Assembly (NCBI RefSeq): GCF_004361695.1
Contig: NZ_SNVW01000003.1
Coordinates: 124,001-188,000, forward strand
Reading direction: 5' to 3'
DNA length: 64,000 nt
DNA from: Curtobacterium flaccumfaciens
GTDB lineage: Bacteria > Actinomycetota > Actinomycetes > Actinomycetales > Microbacteriaceae
Part shown: positions 17,205 through 25,158 of the stretch, piece by piece
How the letters are laid out: every line of letters begins with the position of its first letter
Numbering within the stretch: the stretch's first letter is position 1
Made by a program: the position numbers and the translations under genes
The notes under the pieces: model-generated
What the model saw: only the letters and a program-made list of their open reading frames with translations
The model's database searches: none
Told to the model about the DNA's origin: nothing

Positions 17205-18404
17205 ATGACCGCGCGCTCCCGCTCCGTCCGCTCCCTCTCCACCGCCGTCGAGCACCGCATCGACCGGGCCGCGCGACGACTGCTCGACGCCGGGCACCAG
17301 CCGCACCGGCCCGTCCGGCTGTCCGTCACGGAGTTCCTGGTGTTCGGCGCGAAGCAGGCGTGGGCGTGCACGTTCGGCGCGCTCCTGCTCGCGACGATGG
17401 CGGTCGTGCACCTCACCGTGCCCGTCGCCGCCCGGAACGACGTGCTGACGATCGCGGCCGTGCTGCTGCAGGTCGGCATGCTCGTCTTCGGCCTCGAAAC
17501 CGTCCGTGAACTGCGGGTCGTCCTGCTCTTCCACGTCGTCGGCACCGTCATGGAGGTCTTCAAGACCCACGTCGGCTCCTGGACCTACGAGCCGTCAGGG
17601 GTCCTCGTCGTGCTCGGCGTCCCGCTCTTCTCCGGCTTCATGTACGGCGCTGTCGGGTCGTACCTGGTGCGGGTGTACCGGTTGTTCGACCTGCGGTTCG
17701 ACCGGTACCCGCGGCAGTGGGTGCTCGCCGTCGTCGCGGGTGCCGTCTACCTCAACTTCTTCGCGCACCACGTCGTGTGGGACGCCCGGTACGTACTGCT
17801 CGCCGCGGTGGTGGCGCTCTTCGCGAGGACGACCATGCACGTGCGGATCCACCGCGCGACACTCCGGACGCCCGTGCTCCTCGCGATGGGACTCGTCGCA
17901 CTGTTCATCTGGTTCGCCGAGAACGTCGCCACCTGGGCGGGGGCGTGGTCCTACCCCGCGCAGGCGGCGGCCTGGCAGCCGGTCGCGCCCACGAAGATCG
18001 TGGCCTGGCTGCTGCTCATGGTCATCTCGGTCGCGCTGGTCACGTGGCTGTACCCGCCGGTCGGGCCGATCGGTCGGGCCGGGACGACCGGCCCCGTCGG
18101 TCGGGTCGGGACGACCGGGGCCGTCGGTCGGGTCGGGACGACCGGGCCCGTCGGTCGGGTCGGGACGACCGGGGCCGTCGGTCGGGTCGGGACGACCGGG
18201 CCCGTCGGTCGGGTCGGGACGACCGGGCCTGGAGGCGCGGATCGCCCCCGTCCCGCGCCTTCCGCCCCGCGGTCGGCTGGTTCTCGTCGACTTCGCGGCG
18301 CGCGCGCAGCGGATCCCCATAGGCTCGGCGAGTCGAGGTCCCCCGAGGCCCCTTCCGCTCGCCGCGAATCCTCAGCCTTCCGCGACCGAGCGCCCCTAGG
18401 CTGA
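17205..18404 (+). CDS. DUF817 family membrane protein with repeat-expanded C-terminal tail
   Basis: Residues about 40-285 contain roughly eight hydrophobic helices and read as DUF817 (for example ELRVVLLFHVVGTVMEVFKT, WSYP near residue 255). The function of this family is not established. After the last helix (WLYPPVGPIG) the frame runs through six 27-bp repeats encoding (V/A)GRVGTTGP, then a copy of the dispersed CCTGGAGGCGCGG element, then an Arg/Ser-rich stretch reaching into the promoter of the next gene. The natural family length is about 270-290 residues, against 399 here, so the tail looks like read-through of expanded intergenic DNA. The ATG at 17205 is used; the upstream frame is unrelated. 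Confidence 0.8.
   Translation: MTARSRSVRSLSTAVEHRIDRAARRLLDAGHQPHRPVRLSVTEFLVFGAKQAWACTFGALLLATMAVVHLTVPVAARNDVLTIAAVLLQVGMLVFGLETVRELRVVLLFHVVGTVMEVFKTHVGSWTYEPSGVLVVLGVPLFSGFMYGAVGSYLVRVYRLFDLRFDRYPRQWVLAVVAGAVYLNFFAHHVVWDARYVLLAAVVALFARTTMHVRIHRATLRTPVLLAMGLVALFIWFAENVATWAGAWSYPAQAAAWQPVAPTKIVAWLLLMVISVALVTWLYPPVGPIGRAGTTGPVGRVGTTGAVGRVGTTGPVGRVGTTGAVGRVGTTGPVGRVGTTGPGGADRPRPAPSAPRSAGSRRLRGARAADPHRLGESRSPEAPSARRESSAFRDRAPLG
18061..18230. repeat. Six 27-bp tandem repeats in the DUF817 tail
   Basis: GACGACCGG recurs every 27 bases, beginning at 18083. Units alternate between two versions (GGGCCCGTCGG and GGGGCCGTCGG), so a 54-bp unit may have expanded. It encodes nine-residue repeats in frame. 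Confidence 0.9.
18228..18240. repeat. Dispersed CCTGGAGGCGCGG half-element
   Basis: Directly abuts the last 27-bp tandem repeat, inside the extended DUF817 frame. Confidence 0.7.
18397..18402 (+). promoter_or_regulatory. -10 box of the BI-1 gene
   Basis: TAGGCT, 33 nt before the ATG at 18436, overlapping the last codons of the DUF817 frame. The -35 is weak. Confidence 0.5.
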
Positions 18405-18435
18405 GAGGACTCGAATCTCCAAGGAAGAGGACACC

Positions 18436-19299
18436 ATGGCCTTCAAGCCCGGTTTCGACCAGTCCCCCGCCTTCAACAACCAGGGGCCCAACACCTGGGG
18501 TGGGCGCGGCGCTGGTCAGCAGCAGGCCGGCTGGGGACAGACCCCGCAGCAGGCGCAGGGCGGCATGACCCCCGACCAGCTGCAGCACATGTACGACCGT
18601 CCGGCAGCGAGCACGGTCGACACCGACCGCATGTCGTACGAGGACACCATCGTCAAGACGCTGCTCGCGTTCGGCGTGCTCGTCGTCGGTGCGGTGGCCG
18701 GCTGGAACCTGCCCCCGATCGTCTGGATCATCGGCGCGGTCGTCGGGTTCGTCCTGGCGCTCGTGAACACCTTCAAGAAGAAGCCGTCGCCGGGTCTGGT
18801 CCTGGCGTACTCCTTCGCGCAGGGGCTGTTCGTCGGTGGCATCTCCGGCGTCTACAACTCGATGTGGGGCGGGATCGTCACCCAGGCGGTGTTCGGCACC
18901 CTCGCCGTGTTCGCCATCACGCTGGCGCTCTTCAGCTCCGGCAAGGTCCGTGCGACGCCGAAGGCCACCCGGTTCTTCCTCATCGCGATGGTCGGGTACA
19001 TGGCGTTCTCGCTCGTGAACCTCGTCCTCATGTGGACCGGCGTGACAGACACCGCGTTCGGTGCCCTCGGCATCGAACTCTTCGGCATCCCGCTCGGCGT
19101 GCTCATCGGCATCTTCGTCGTGATCATGGCGGCGTACTCGCTGATCCTCGACTTCGACCAGATCCAGACGGGTGTCCGCCGTGGTGCTCCCCGGATCTAC
19201 GCGTGGACGGCGGCCTTCGGGCTGATCGTCACCCTCGTGTGGCTCTACCTCGAGATCCTGCGCATCCTCGCGATCATCGCGAGCAGCCAGCGCAACTAG
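18436..19299 (+). CDS. Bax inhibitor-1 / YccA family membrane protein
   Basis: A 287-residue integral membrane protein. The first about 60 residues are Gln/Gly-rich and cytoplasmic (GAGQQQAGWGQTPQQAQGG). Seven hydrophobic helices follow, ending with the family hallmark around SLILDFDQIQTGV and a final helix. Members of the TMBIM/BI-1 superfamily are pH-sensitive calcium-leak channels in the characterised cases; the role in Actinobacteria is unknown. The ATG follows AAGGAAGAGG, a strong ribosome-binding site. It is monocistronic, with its own terminator at 19328-19361. Confidence 0.92.
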   Translation: MAFKPGFDQSPAFNNQGPNTWGGRGAGQQQAGWGQTPQQAQGGMTPDQLQHMYDRPAASTVDTDRMSYEDTIVKTLLAFGVLVVGAVAGWNLPPIVWIIGAVVGFVLALVNTFKKKPSPGLVLAYSFAQGLFVGGISGVYNSMWGGIVTQAVFGTLAVFAITLALFSSGKVRATPKATRFFLIAMVGYMAFSLVNLVLMWTGVTDTAFGALGIELFGIPLGVLIGIFVVIMAAYSLILDFDQIQTGVRRGAPRIYAWTAAFGLIVTLVWLYLEILRILAIIASSQRN

Positions 19300-19327
19300 C
19301 GGCCCAGCGCAACAACGGCTCCGACCC

Positions 19328-19361
19328 GAAGGGCCCCGGCGAACACGCCGGGGCCCTTCGT
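19328..19361 (+). terminator. Terminator of the BI-1 gene
   Basis: GAAGGGCCCCGGCG and its complement CGCCGGGGCCCTTC form a strong 14-bp stem with a small loop, 29 nt past the stop codon. Confidence 0.85.
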
Positions 19362-19430
19362 CGTCCCCGGCGTGAGCGGGGCGGGCATGGGGCGGGCGTG
19401 GCGCCGCGTCGGAGCACGAGTGTCGAGCTC

Positions 19431-19517
19431 GAGGTCGCACAACACGCCGCGTGCGGGATGCCGAGGTCGCACGAGGTGCCGCCGAACGACGCCGAGAGTG
19501 ACCGATTGTGCGACCTC
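19431..19517. repeat. Inverted repeat with GAGGTCGCACAA ends
   Basis: Arms GAGGTCGCACAA (19431-19442) and TTGTGCGACCTC (19506-19517) enclose 63 bases, which include another GAGGTCGCAC copy. It lies in the convergent BI-1/guaA gap between the two terminators. Confidence 0.65.
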
Positions 19518-19523
19518 GGCAGG

Positions 19524-19580
19524 ACGCCAGGCGCCGACGCGGCGACGCCAGGCGCCGACGGGCGCCGACGGGCGCCGGCG
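19524..19580. repeat. GGCGCCGAC tandem repeats
   Basis: Two copies of GACGCCAGGCGCCGAC and further GGCGCCGAC units in tandem, next to the hairpin at 19431-19517. Confidence 0.6.
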
Positions 19581-19595
19581 AGCAGGCCGGACGCG

Positions 19596-19633
19596 AAAGG
19601 GCCCGGCACGCGTGACGCGTGCCGGGCCCCTTC
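19596..19633 (-). terminator. Terminator of guaA
   Basis: AAGGGCCCGGCACGCG pairs with CGCGTGCCGGGCCCCTT around a short loop, 13 nt past the guaA stop. AAAG flanks it on the plus strand, giving CTTT on the transcribed strand. Confidence 0.85.
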
Positions 19634-19645
19634 AGCGAGGGAGGG

Positions 19646-21238
19646 TCACTCCCACTCGATCGTCCCCGGCGGCTTCGACGTGACGTCGAGCACGACGCGG
19701 TTGACGTCCTTGACCTCGTTCGTGATGCGGTTCGAGATCTTCGCGAGGGTGTCGTACGGCAGACGGGTCCAGTCGGCGGTCATGGCGTCCTCGGACGAGA
19801 CGGGACGCAGCACGATCGGGTGCCCGTACGTGCGGCCGTCGCCCTGGACGCCCACGGACCGGACATCGGCGAGCAGGACGACCGGGCACTGCCAGATCTC
19901 GTCGTCGAGGCCAGCCGCGGTGAGCTCTTCGCGCGCGATCTTGTCGGCCGCGCGGAGCAGCTCGAGCCGGTCCTTCGTGACCTCACCCACGATGCGGATG
20001 CCGAGCCCGGGGCCGGGGAACGGCTGGCGTCCGACGATGACCTCGGGCAGCCCGAGCTCGCGACCGACCGCACGGACCTCGTCCTTGAACAGGGTGCGCA
20101 GCGGCTCGACGAGCTCGAACGTCATGTCGTCGGGCAGTCCGCCGACGTTGTGGTGCGACTTGATGTTCGCGGTGCCCGAACCACCGCCGGACTCGACGAC
20201 GTCGGGGTAGAGGGTGCCCTGCACGAGGAACTTGACCTCGCCGGCATCGGACCCCTCGGCCGATTCGGCGCGGGCCTCGAGCACGAGGGCCTCGGCTGCG
20301 CCCTCGAACGTGCGGATGAACTCGCGCCCGATGATCTTGCGCTTCTGCTCCGGGTCACTGACGCCGGCGAGGGCGTCGAGGAACTGCTGCTCGGCGTCGA
20401 TCGTGATGAGCCGCACACCGGTGGAGGCGACGTAGTCCTCTTCCACCTGCTTGCGCTCGTCGGCGCGGAGGAGCCCGTGGTCGACGAAGACGCAGGTGAG
20501 CTGGTCACCGACGGCCTTGTGCACCAGGGCTGCGGCGACGGCGGAGTCGACACCACCGGAGAGCCCGGCGATGACCCGCGCGGACCCGACCTGCGAGCGG
20601 ATGCGCTCGACCTGCTCCTCGATGACGTTCGCGGAGTTCCAGTCACCGGGGAGCCCGGCGGCGCGGTGCAGGAAGTTCTCGAGCACGGCTTGGCCGTACA
20701 CGGAGTGCTTGACCTCGGGGTGCCACTGCACGCCGTAGAGCTTGCGCTCGTCGGACGCGAACGCGGCGACCGGCGTCGAGGGGCTCGACGCGAGGACCTC
20801 GAAGCCCTCCGGCGCTTTCGCCACGGAGTCGCCGTGCGACATCCAGGTCACCTGCGACTCCGGCTGGCCACCGAGCAGGACACTGTCGGTGCCGCTGACG
20901 TCGACCGACGTCGCGCCGTACTCGCGCAGACCGGTGTTCGCCACCTCGCCGCCGAGGGCGGTCGCCATGGCCTGGAAGCCGTAGCAGATGCCGAGCACGG
21001 GGACACCGAGCTCGAGGATGTCGCCGTCGAGCGCGGGCGCCCCGTCCTCGTACACGGACGACGGGCCACCGGACAGCACGATCGCTGCCGGGTCCTTCGC
21101 GCGGATCTCGTCCGCAGTGATCGAGTGCGGGACGATCTCGCTGTAGACGTTCGCTTCGCGGACCCGACGCGCGATGAGCTGCGCGTACTGGGCCCCGAAG
21201 TCGACGACCAGGACGGGACGCTGTTCGGTCTCGCTCAC
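19646..21238 (-). CDS. guaA: GMP synthase (glutamine-hydrolysing)
   Basis: Converts XMP to GMP using ATP and glutamine. The 530 residues have an N-terminal class-I glutaminase with the nucleophile in [12 protein letters not shown] and the His-Glu pair in [11 protein letters not shown]. The ATP-pyrophosphatase P-loop is [16 protein letters not shown]. The C-terminal dimerisation domain carries [15 protein letters not shown] and the terminus PPGTIEWE. The GTG start overlaps the DUF3817 stop (GTGA), so it is coupled to that gene. Together with guaB (33187) and purNH it covers most of the IMP-to-GMP route in this window. Confidence 0.97.
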   Translation of the reverse strand: MSETEQRPVLVVDFGAQYAQLIARRVREANVYSEIVPHSITADEIRAKDPAAIVLSGGPSSVYEDGAPALDGDILELGVPVLGICYGFQAMATALGGEVANTGLREYGATSVDVSGTDSVLLGGQPESQVTWMSHGDSVAKAPEGFEVLASSPSTPVAAFASDERKLYGVQWHPEVKHSVYGQAVLENFLHRAAGLPGDWNSANVIEEQVERIRSQVGSARVIAGLSGGVDSAVAAALVHKAVGDQLTCVFVDHGLLRADERKQVEEDYVASTGVRLITIDAEQQFLDALAGVSDPEQKRKIIGREFIRTFEGAAEALVLEARAESAEGSDAGEVKFLVQGTLYPDVVESGGGSGTANIKSHHNVGGLPDDMTFELVEPLRTLFKDEVRAVGRELGLPEVIVGRQPFPGPGLGIRIVGEVTKDRLELLRAADKIAREELTAAGLDDEIWQCPVVLLADVRSVGVQGDGRTYGHPIVLRPVSSEDAMTADWTRLPYDTLAKISNRITNEVKDVNRVVLDVTSKPPGTIEWE

Positions 21239-21681
21239 CGAGCGGCCTCCTTCTCGCGCTGCTGGGCAGCGGTCAGCTCGTGGTAGGTGTCCATGGCCTT
21301 CTGCTGCATGCGGTGCTCCACCACGAAGGACATGAACGGGATGATGCCGCCCAGGGCGATGAGCAGGAAGCGGGACGGCCTCCAGCGCATGATGCTCCAG
21401 AGGCGGAAGTCGGTGAAGAGGTACAGGACGTAGAGCCAGCCGTGCGCGATGAGGATCGCGATCGACAGGTTGAACGTGCCCGGGGCTTCACCGGCGGTGC
21501 CGTTCGGCACGAAGAACGGACCGTTGCCGAGCTGCATCTCGAGCTGGAGCGGCGTGTACTTGATGATGACCTCGATCACGAGGGCCAGCAGCAGCACACC
21601 GGTGATGTACGCGGAGACGCGGTACCACTTCACCGCGCCCGGGATCTTCGGGATGTCGCGGGTTCGGACGGTCAGAGCCAT
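21235..21681 (-). CDS. DUF3817 family membrane protein
   Basis: A 148-residue protein with three hydrophobic helices (around [58 protein letters not shown]) and a charged C-terminus. The family is common in Actinobacteria next to guaA and has no assigned function. The ATG at 21681 is preferred because GGTAGGA lies 9 nt upstream; an ATG three codons earlier (21690) leaves no room for that site. It lies between SURF1 and guaA and is translationally coupled to guaA. Confidence 0.87.
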   Translation of the reverse strand: MALTVRTRDIPKIPGAVKWYRVSAYITGVLLLALVIEVIIKYTPLQLEMQLGNGPFFVPNGTAGEAPGTFNLSIAILIAHGWLYVLYLFTDFRLWSIMRWRPSRFLLIALGGIIPFMSFVVEHRMQQKAMDTYHELTAAQQREKEAAR

Positions 21682-21691
21682 ATCGGCCATC

Positions 21692-22468
21692 CTACCGTCG
21701 GAGCGCGGCGGCTTCGGCGGCGAGGGCGGCATCGCGTGCGTCCTCTTGTTCGCGCTCCCAGGCGTCCTTCACGAACCGGTACCAGAGGAAGACGGCGAAC
21801 CCGGCGAACACGACCCACTCGATCGCGTAGAAGAGGTTGAGCCAGTCGAACTGGACCTCGCGCGTGGGGGCGCGGTCGGCGATGGTGCCGAGGTCGGCGG
21901 CCTTCGCGGTGGTGCTGTCGGCGACCACGTACCCGAGGTACATCCGGTCGTCGAAGGACTTCCACGTGTTCACGAACCGCGCCGGTGCGACGGCGGAGTA
22001 CTCGCCCTTGTCGTAGGTGTCCTGGTCGGGCGACTCGGCCGGGTAGTAGCGCCCCTCGACGGTGACGCGTGCGCCGTCGGCGAGGCGGTCCCCTCCGGCG
22101 ACGGCGTCGCGCCGCTGGTCGGACCAGCCGATCACGACGGGGACGCTCGCGCCGCTGCCGGCATCGACCAGGTGCCCGACGGTCTGGTAGGTCCCGCCCC
22201 CGCTGCGCCCGGTCAGGACGGTGGTGTCACCGGCGACGAAAGTACCGGTGACGGTCACCTTCTGGCCGGCGAGCGTCTCCGTCGTGGGTTGCATCGGCTT
22301 CGTCACGGTGTCGAGCGTCTTGCGGGTCTCGGTGGTCGCCGGCAGCGGTCTGCCGTTGGCGATGCTGCGCTCGAGCTGCCACTTGCCCAGCCCCGCGAAC
22401 ACCGCCGCGAGCACGAGCGCCAGCAACAGCAGCGCGATCCACCTCGGTCGTCGGGCTACGGCCCACAT
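21692..22468 (-). CDS. SURF1-like membrane protein (cytochrome oxidase biogenesis)
   Basis: A 258-residue protein with the SURF1 architecture: an N-terminal helix (RWIALLLLALVLAAVFAGLG) followed directly by KWQLERS, a large extracytoplasmic domain with VTVTGTFVAG and VPVVIGWSDQR, and a C-terminal helix (FYAIEWVVFAGFAVFLWYRF). SURF1/Shy1 proteins help insert haem a into cytochrome c oxidase. The ATG at 22468 lies just after the antiporter stop (22474) and follows GGAG. No oxidase genes are in the window. Confidence 0.88.
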   Translation of the reverse strand: MWAVARRPRWIALLLLALVLAAVFAGLGKWQLERSIANGRPLPATTETRKTLDTVTKPMQPTTETLAGQKVTVTGTFVAGDTTVLTGRSGGGTYQTVGHLVDAGSGASVPVVIGWSDQRRDAVAGGDRLADGARVTVEGRYYPAESPDQDTYDKGEYSAVAPARFVNTWKSFDDRMYLGYVVADSTTAKAADLGTIADRAPTREVQFDWLNLFYAIEWVVFAGFAVFLWYRFVKDAWEREQEDARDAALAAEAAALRR

Positions 22469-22473
22469 TCGTA

Positions 22474-23955
22474 TCAGTACTCCGGATCGCGCTGTCGCAC
22501 CGGGCGTTCGGGACGCTCGGCGGGGATCTCGACGGACGACGTCACGGGTTCGTCGTCCGGCTCCGGTGACCCATTGTCCCGGTCTTCCCTGCCCGCTGCC
22601 TCCACGAGGGCGAACTCCTCGGCGAACTGCCGGTCGCGCTCGGCCCGACGGGCGGCGGCTGCGGCGTCCTGATCGGCCACGCCGGCCTCGGCCGCGGCGT
22701 CGACGGCCTCGTCGAGGGACGGTCCGGCCGGCAGTCCCACGCTGGACCGGCCGAGCCGGGCACGCAGGCGCGAGCGCAGCCGCGAGACACGCGCCGGGCG
22801 CACCACGAGGCGACCGATGCGGTCCGAGTTGACCGCGAGGAGCGGCCCGAGGATGGCCATCACGAGGACGTAGAGCCCCGCGAAGGCGGTGATCCGTGCC
22901 TCGAGCCCGGCGGCGGCCGAGAGTGTCGCGAGGATCAGGGCGAACTCGCCGCGGTTCACCAGGATGACCGCGGTGTTGATGCCTTGCTGCACGTTGAAGC
23001 CGTTCATGCGCGCCACGAGCTGTCCGGCGATGGCGTTCAGCGCGACGGTCATGCCGATGGCACCGAGCACGGGCCAGAGCACCTCGCCGAACGTCGACAG
23101 GTCGAGCCCGAGGCCGAAGTTCACGAAGAAGAACGCCGCGAACACGTCGCGCATCGGGAGCGCCAGCTGTTCGATGCGGTCGCGGTAGCGCGTGGCACCG
23201 CAGAGCAGGCCGATCACGAACGCGCCGATCGCATCGGTGACGCCGAGCAGGTCGCCGATGCCACCGAACATCACCGCGAGGCCGAAGAACAGCACCGTGA
23301 AGAGCTCGTCGTCGCGGGTGGCGAAGATCTTCGACACCCACTTGCCGGCGAACCGGGCGAGGGTGAACATCACGATGAGGAACCCGAACGCCAGCCCGAG
23401 CTTGCCGACCACCGCCCAGATGTTCGTGTCGCCGGAGAGCACCACGGAGACGATCGCGAGGTAGATCGCGATGAAGACGTCCTCGATGACGGTCACGCCG
23501 AGGATCATCGGCGTCTCGTCGTTGGCGAGTCGTCGCAGCTCGATGAGGAGCTTCGTGACGATCGCGCTCGACGAGGTCGCCGTCATGCCCGCGATGATCA
23601 GGGCCTCGCGCGTCCCCCACCCGAGCGAGAACCCGAAGGCGAACCCGACGCCCATGTTGATCGCGACGTAGGTGCCGCCGGACACGAGGAGCTTGCCGGC
23701 GTTGCCGTAGAACTCCTCTTGGTCGAATTCCAACCCGAGGTTGAAGAGCAGCAGGATGAGCCCGAACGTCGCGATGAGCTCGATCGTGTGCGACTCGACG
23801 CTCAGCCCGATCCACGGGGTGTGCGGGCTCGCGATGAGCCCGACGATCATGTAGATCGGGATCGCGGGCAGGCCGATGGTCTTGCCCAGTCGTCCGAGGA
23901 CGTAGGCGATGAGGAACAGGCCGCCGATGGTCAGCAGCTCACCACCCAGGTGCAC
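22474..23955 (-). CDS. CPA2-type cation:proton antiporter (KhtU/KefB-like)
   Basis: A 493-residue protein with about 12-13 membrane helices of the monovalent cation:proton antiporter-2 family. The core includes GLILLLFNLGLEFDQEEF, the unwound-helix region GMTATSSSAIVTKLL and the ion-binding region GVTVIEDVFIAIYL. There is no KTN/RCK domain fused. The last about 90 residues are a charged cytoplasmic tail rich in Ala, Glu and Arg. The gene 6 nt upstream encodes a TrkA-C regulator, matching the KhtT-KhtU arrangement that exports potassium in exchange for protons. The ion is an inference from this pairing. Confidence 0.9.
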   Translation of the reverse strand: MHLGGELLTIGGLFLIAYVLGRLGKTIGLPAIPIYMIVGLIASPHTPWIGLSVESHTIELIATFGLILLLFNLGLEFDQEEFYGNAGKLLVSGGTYVAINMGVGFAFGFSLGWGTREALIIAGMTATSSSAIVTKLLIELRRLANDETPMILGVTVIEDVFIAIYLAIVSVVLSGDTNIWAVVGKLGLAFGFLIVMFTLARFAGKWVSKIFATRDDELFTVLFFGLAVMFGGIGDLLGVTDAIGAFVIGLLCGATRYRDRIEQLALPMRDVFAAFFFVNFGLGLDLSTFGEVLWPVLGAIGMTVALNAIAGQLVARMNGFNVQQGINTAVILVNRGEFALILATLSAAAGLEARITAFAGLYVLVMAILGPLLAVNSDRIGRLVVRPARVSRLRSRLRARLGRSSVGLPAGPSLDEAVDAAAEAGVADQDAAAAARRAERDRQFAEEFALVEAAGREDRDNGSPEPDDEPVTSSVEIPAERPERPVRQRDPEY

Positions 23956-23961
23956 CGGGGG

Positions 23962-24492
23962 TCAGCTCCTGGGCGGCGCCTCGGCGGCCGCGGCCGCGAG
24001 CTGTCCGCTGCGGTAGAACGAGAACGCCTTGGCGACCTTCTCCGGGGCGCCGGCGACGACGATCGTGTCACCGGGGAAGACGACGAAGTCCGAGGACGGC
24101 GCCGGGTTCGCGCTGTCGCCGCGGACCACCGCGACGACGGTCAGGCCGATGAAGCCCGAGTCGTGCAGGTCGCCGAGGGGCTTGCCCGCGATGGCGTCGT
24201 CGTAGTCGACCGAGAACCAGTCGATCGACAGACCCGGGATCTCGTCGAGCTTGTCGAGGCCCTCGGTGATCCGGGTGCCGCCGAGCAGTTCGGCGAGGGT
24301 GTGCGCTTCGTCCTCACTGAGGCGGAGCGAGACCTTCTCGGACTTGTCCGCGCCGTCGGAGACGTCGGCGAACGAGATGAGGTCGGAGTGCCCCGACCGG
24401 TGCGTGATGACACCACACTTGCCACCGTCGTCGGTGTAGAAGCTGTGCAGCACGCCGACTCCGGGGAGTTTGACGCGATGGACGTCGACCAT
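23962..24492 (-). CDS. TrkA-C (RCK_C) domain regulator of the antiporter, KhtT-like
   Basis: A 176-residue soluble protein. Its N-terminal half (KLPGVGVLHSFYTDDGGKCGVITHRSG) matches the KhtT N-domain. Its C-terminal half, around GLTVVAVVRGD and FVVFPGDTIVVAG, is an RCK_C ligand-binding domain. In Bacillus, KhtT binds cyclic di-AMP and nucleotides and gates KhtU. It is the first gene of an operon with the antiporter and probably SURF1. The ATG at 24492 follows AAGGGAG by 6 nt; TATCAT at 24518-24523 is a likely -10. Confidence 0.88.
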   Translation of the reverse strand: MVDVHRVKLPGVGVLHSFYTDDGGKCGVITHRSGHSDLISFADVSDGADKSEKVSLRLSEDEAHTLAELLGGTRITEGLDKLDEIPGLSIDWFSVDYDDAIAGKPLGDLHDSGFIGLTVVAVVRGDSANPAPSSDFVVFPGDTIVVAGAPEKVAKAFSFYRSGQLAAAAAEAPPRS

Positions 24493-24517
24493 GATGGCTC
24501 CCTTTTCGAGTACCCCG

Positions 24518-24523
24518 ATGATA
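24518..24523 (-). promoter_or_regulatory. -10 box of the khtT-like operon
   Basis: TATCAT on the minus strand, about 25 nt upstream of the start codon, in an AT-richer stretch of the divergent region. Confidence 0.5.
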
Positions 24524-24554
24524 ACCACCAGGACCGCCCGCGCATTCCGCTCAC

Positions 24555-24560
24555 TAGAGT
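24555..24560 (+). promoter_or_regulatory. -10 box of a leaderless membrane-protein gene
   Basis: TAGAGT ends 7 nt before the ATG at 24568; no Shine-Dalgarno sequence. Confidence 0.55.
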
Positions 24561-24567
24561 TCTGTGG

Positions 24568-25071
24568 ATGGAGAGAACACGGATCGTCGTGGCCGTCGTC
24601 GGGGTGCTGGTCGTGACGCTCTACGCGGCCTTGCTCGCGGTGCAGCAACTCGTGCTGGATCCGCTCGCAGCGGTGCCGGGCACCTCGCTGGGTGCGATCC
24701 ACGCGCACCTCGACGGGCAGGGGTTCGACGTCCGCGGTGACATCGTCGCCGTCCTCGTGACGGCGGCGATCGGTGTCGCGCTGGCGATCGTGGTCGCCGC
24801 GGTGACGCTGTGGCGGCGCGTGGAACCGCACTTCGTCGTCGCGTGGATGCTCGGGATCATCGCGGCGGGTGCGGTCCCGTTCTTCGCCGCCGGCTTCCAG
24901 CTCGGCATGGACGTCGCCGACGGCTACGGGGTCAGCGGCGGCGCCCACACCCCCTGGGCCGGTGTGCTGTACGTCACGAGCCTGGTTGCGTTGGTCGCGA
25001 TCCCGGTGGTGATCGTGTTCGGCGAGCGGCGACGCGCCCTCCGGGCCACGTCGGAGACGCTGGTCGCCTGA
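24568..25071 (+). CDS. Hypothetical membrane protein (167 aa)
   Basis: Four predicted helices: residues about 5-28, 55-85, 92-112 and 133-155. A hydrophilic loop (DPLAAVPGTSLGAIHAHLDG) follows helix 1. I do not recognise the family. It is divergent from the khtT-like operon and expressed from an apparently leaderless promoter. The short basic terminus GERRRALRATSETLVA is probably cytoplasmic. It could be a small transporter accessory or envelope protein; no evidence decides. Confidence 0.75.
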   Translation: MERTRIVVAVVGVLVVTLYAALLAVQQLVLDPLAAVPGTSLGAIHAHLDGQGFDVRGDIVAVLVTAAIGVALAIVVAAVTLWRRVEPHFVVAWMLGIIAAGAVPFFAAGFQLGMDVADGYGVSGGAHTPWAGVLYVTSLVALVAIPVVIVFGERRRALRATSETLVA

Positions 25072-25080
25072 CGGACGCGG

Positions 25081-25118
25081 GTCGCGCCTCCAGGCCGTCG
25101 ACAGCCTGGAGGCGCGAC
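25081..25118. repeat. Dispersed palindrome element, symmetric form
   Basis: Perfect 15-bp arms GTCGCGCCTCCAGGC (25081-25095) and GCCTGGAGGCGCGAC (25104-25118) around an 8-nt loop. It lies in the convergent gap between the 24568 gene and glpD and could serve as a bidirectional terminator. Confidence 0.88.
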
Positions 25119-25158
25119 ACCCGTCGTCGACGCTGGTCGCGTCCGAGCGGGGCCGGCC

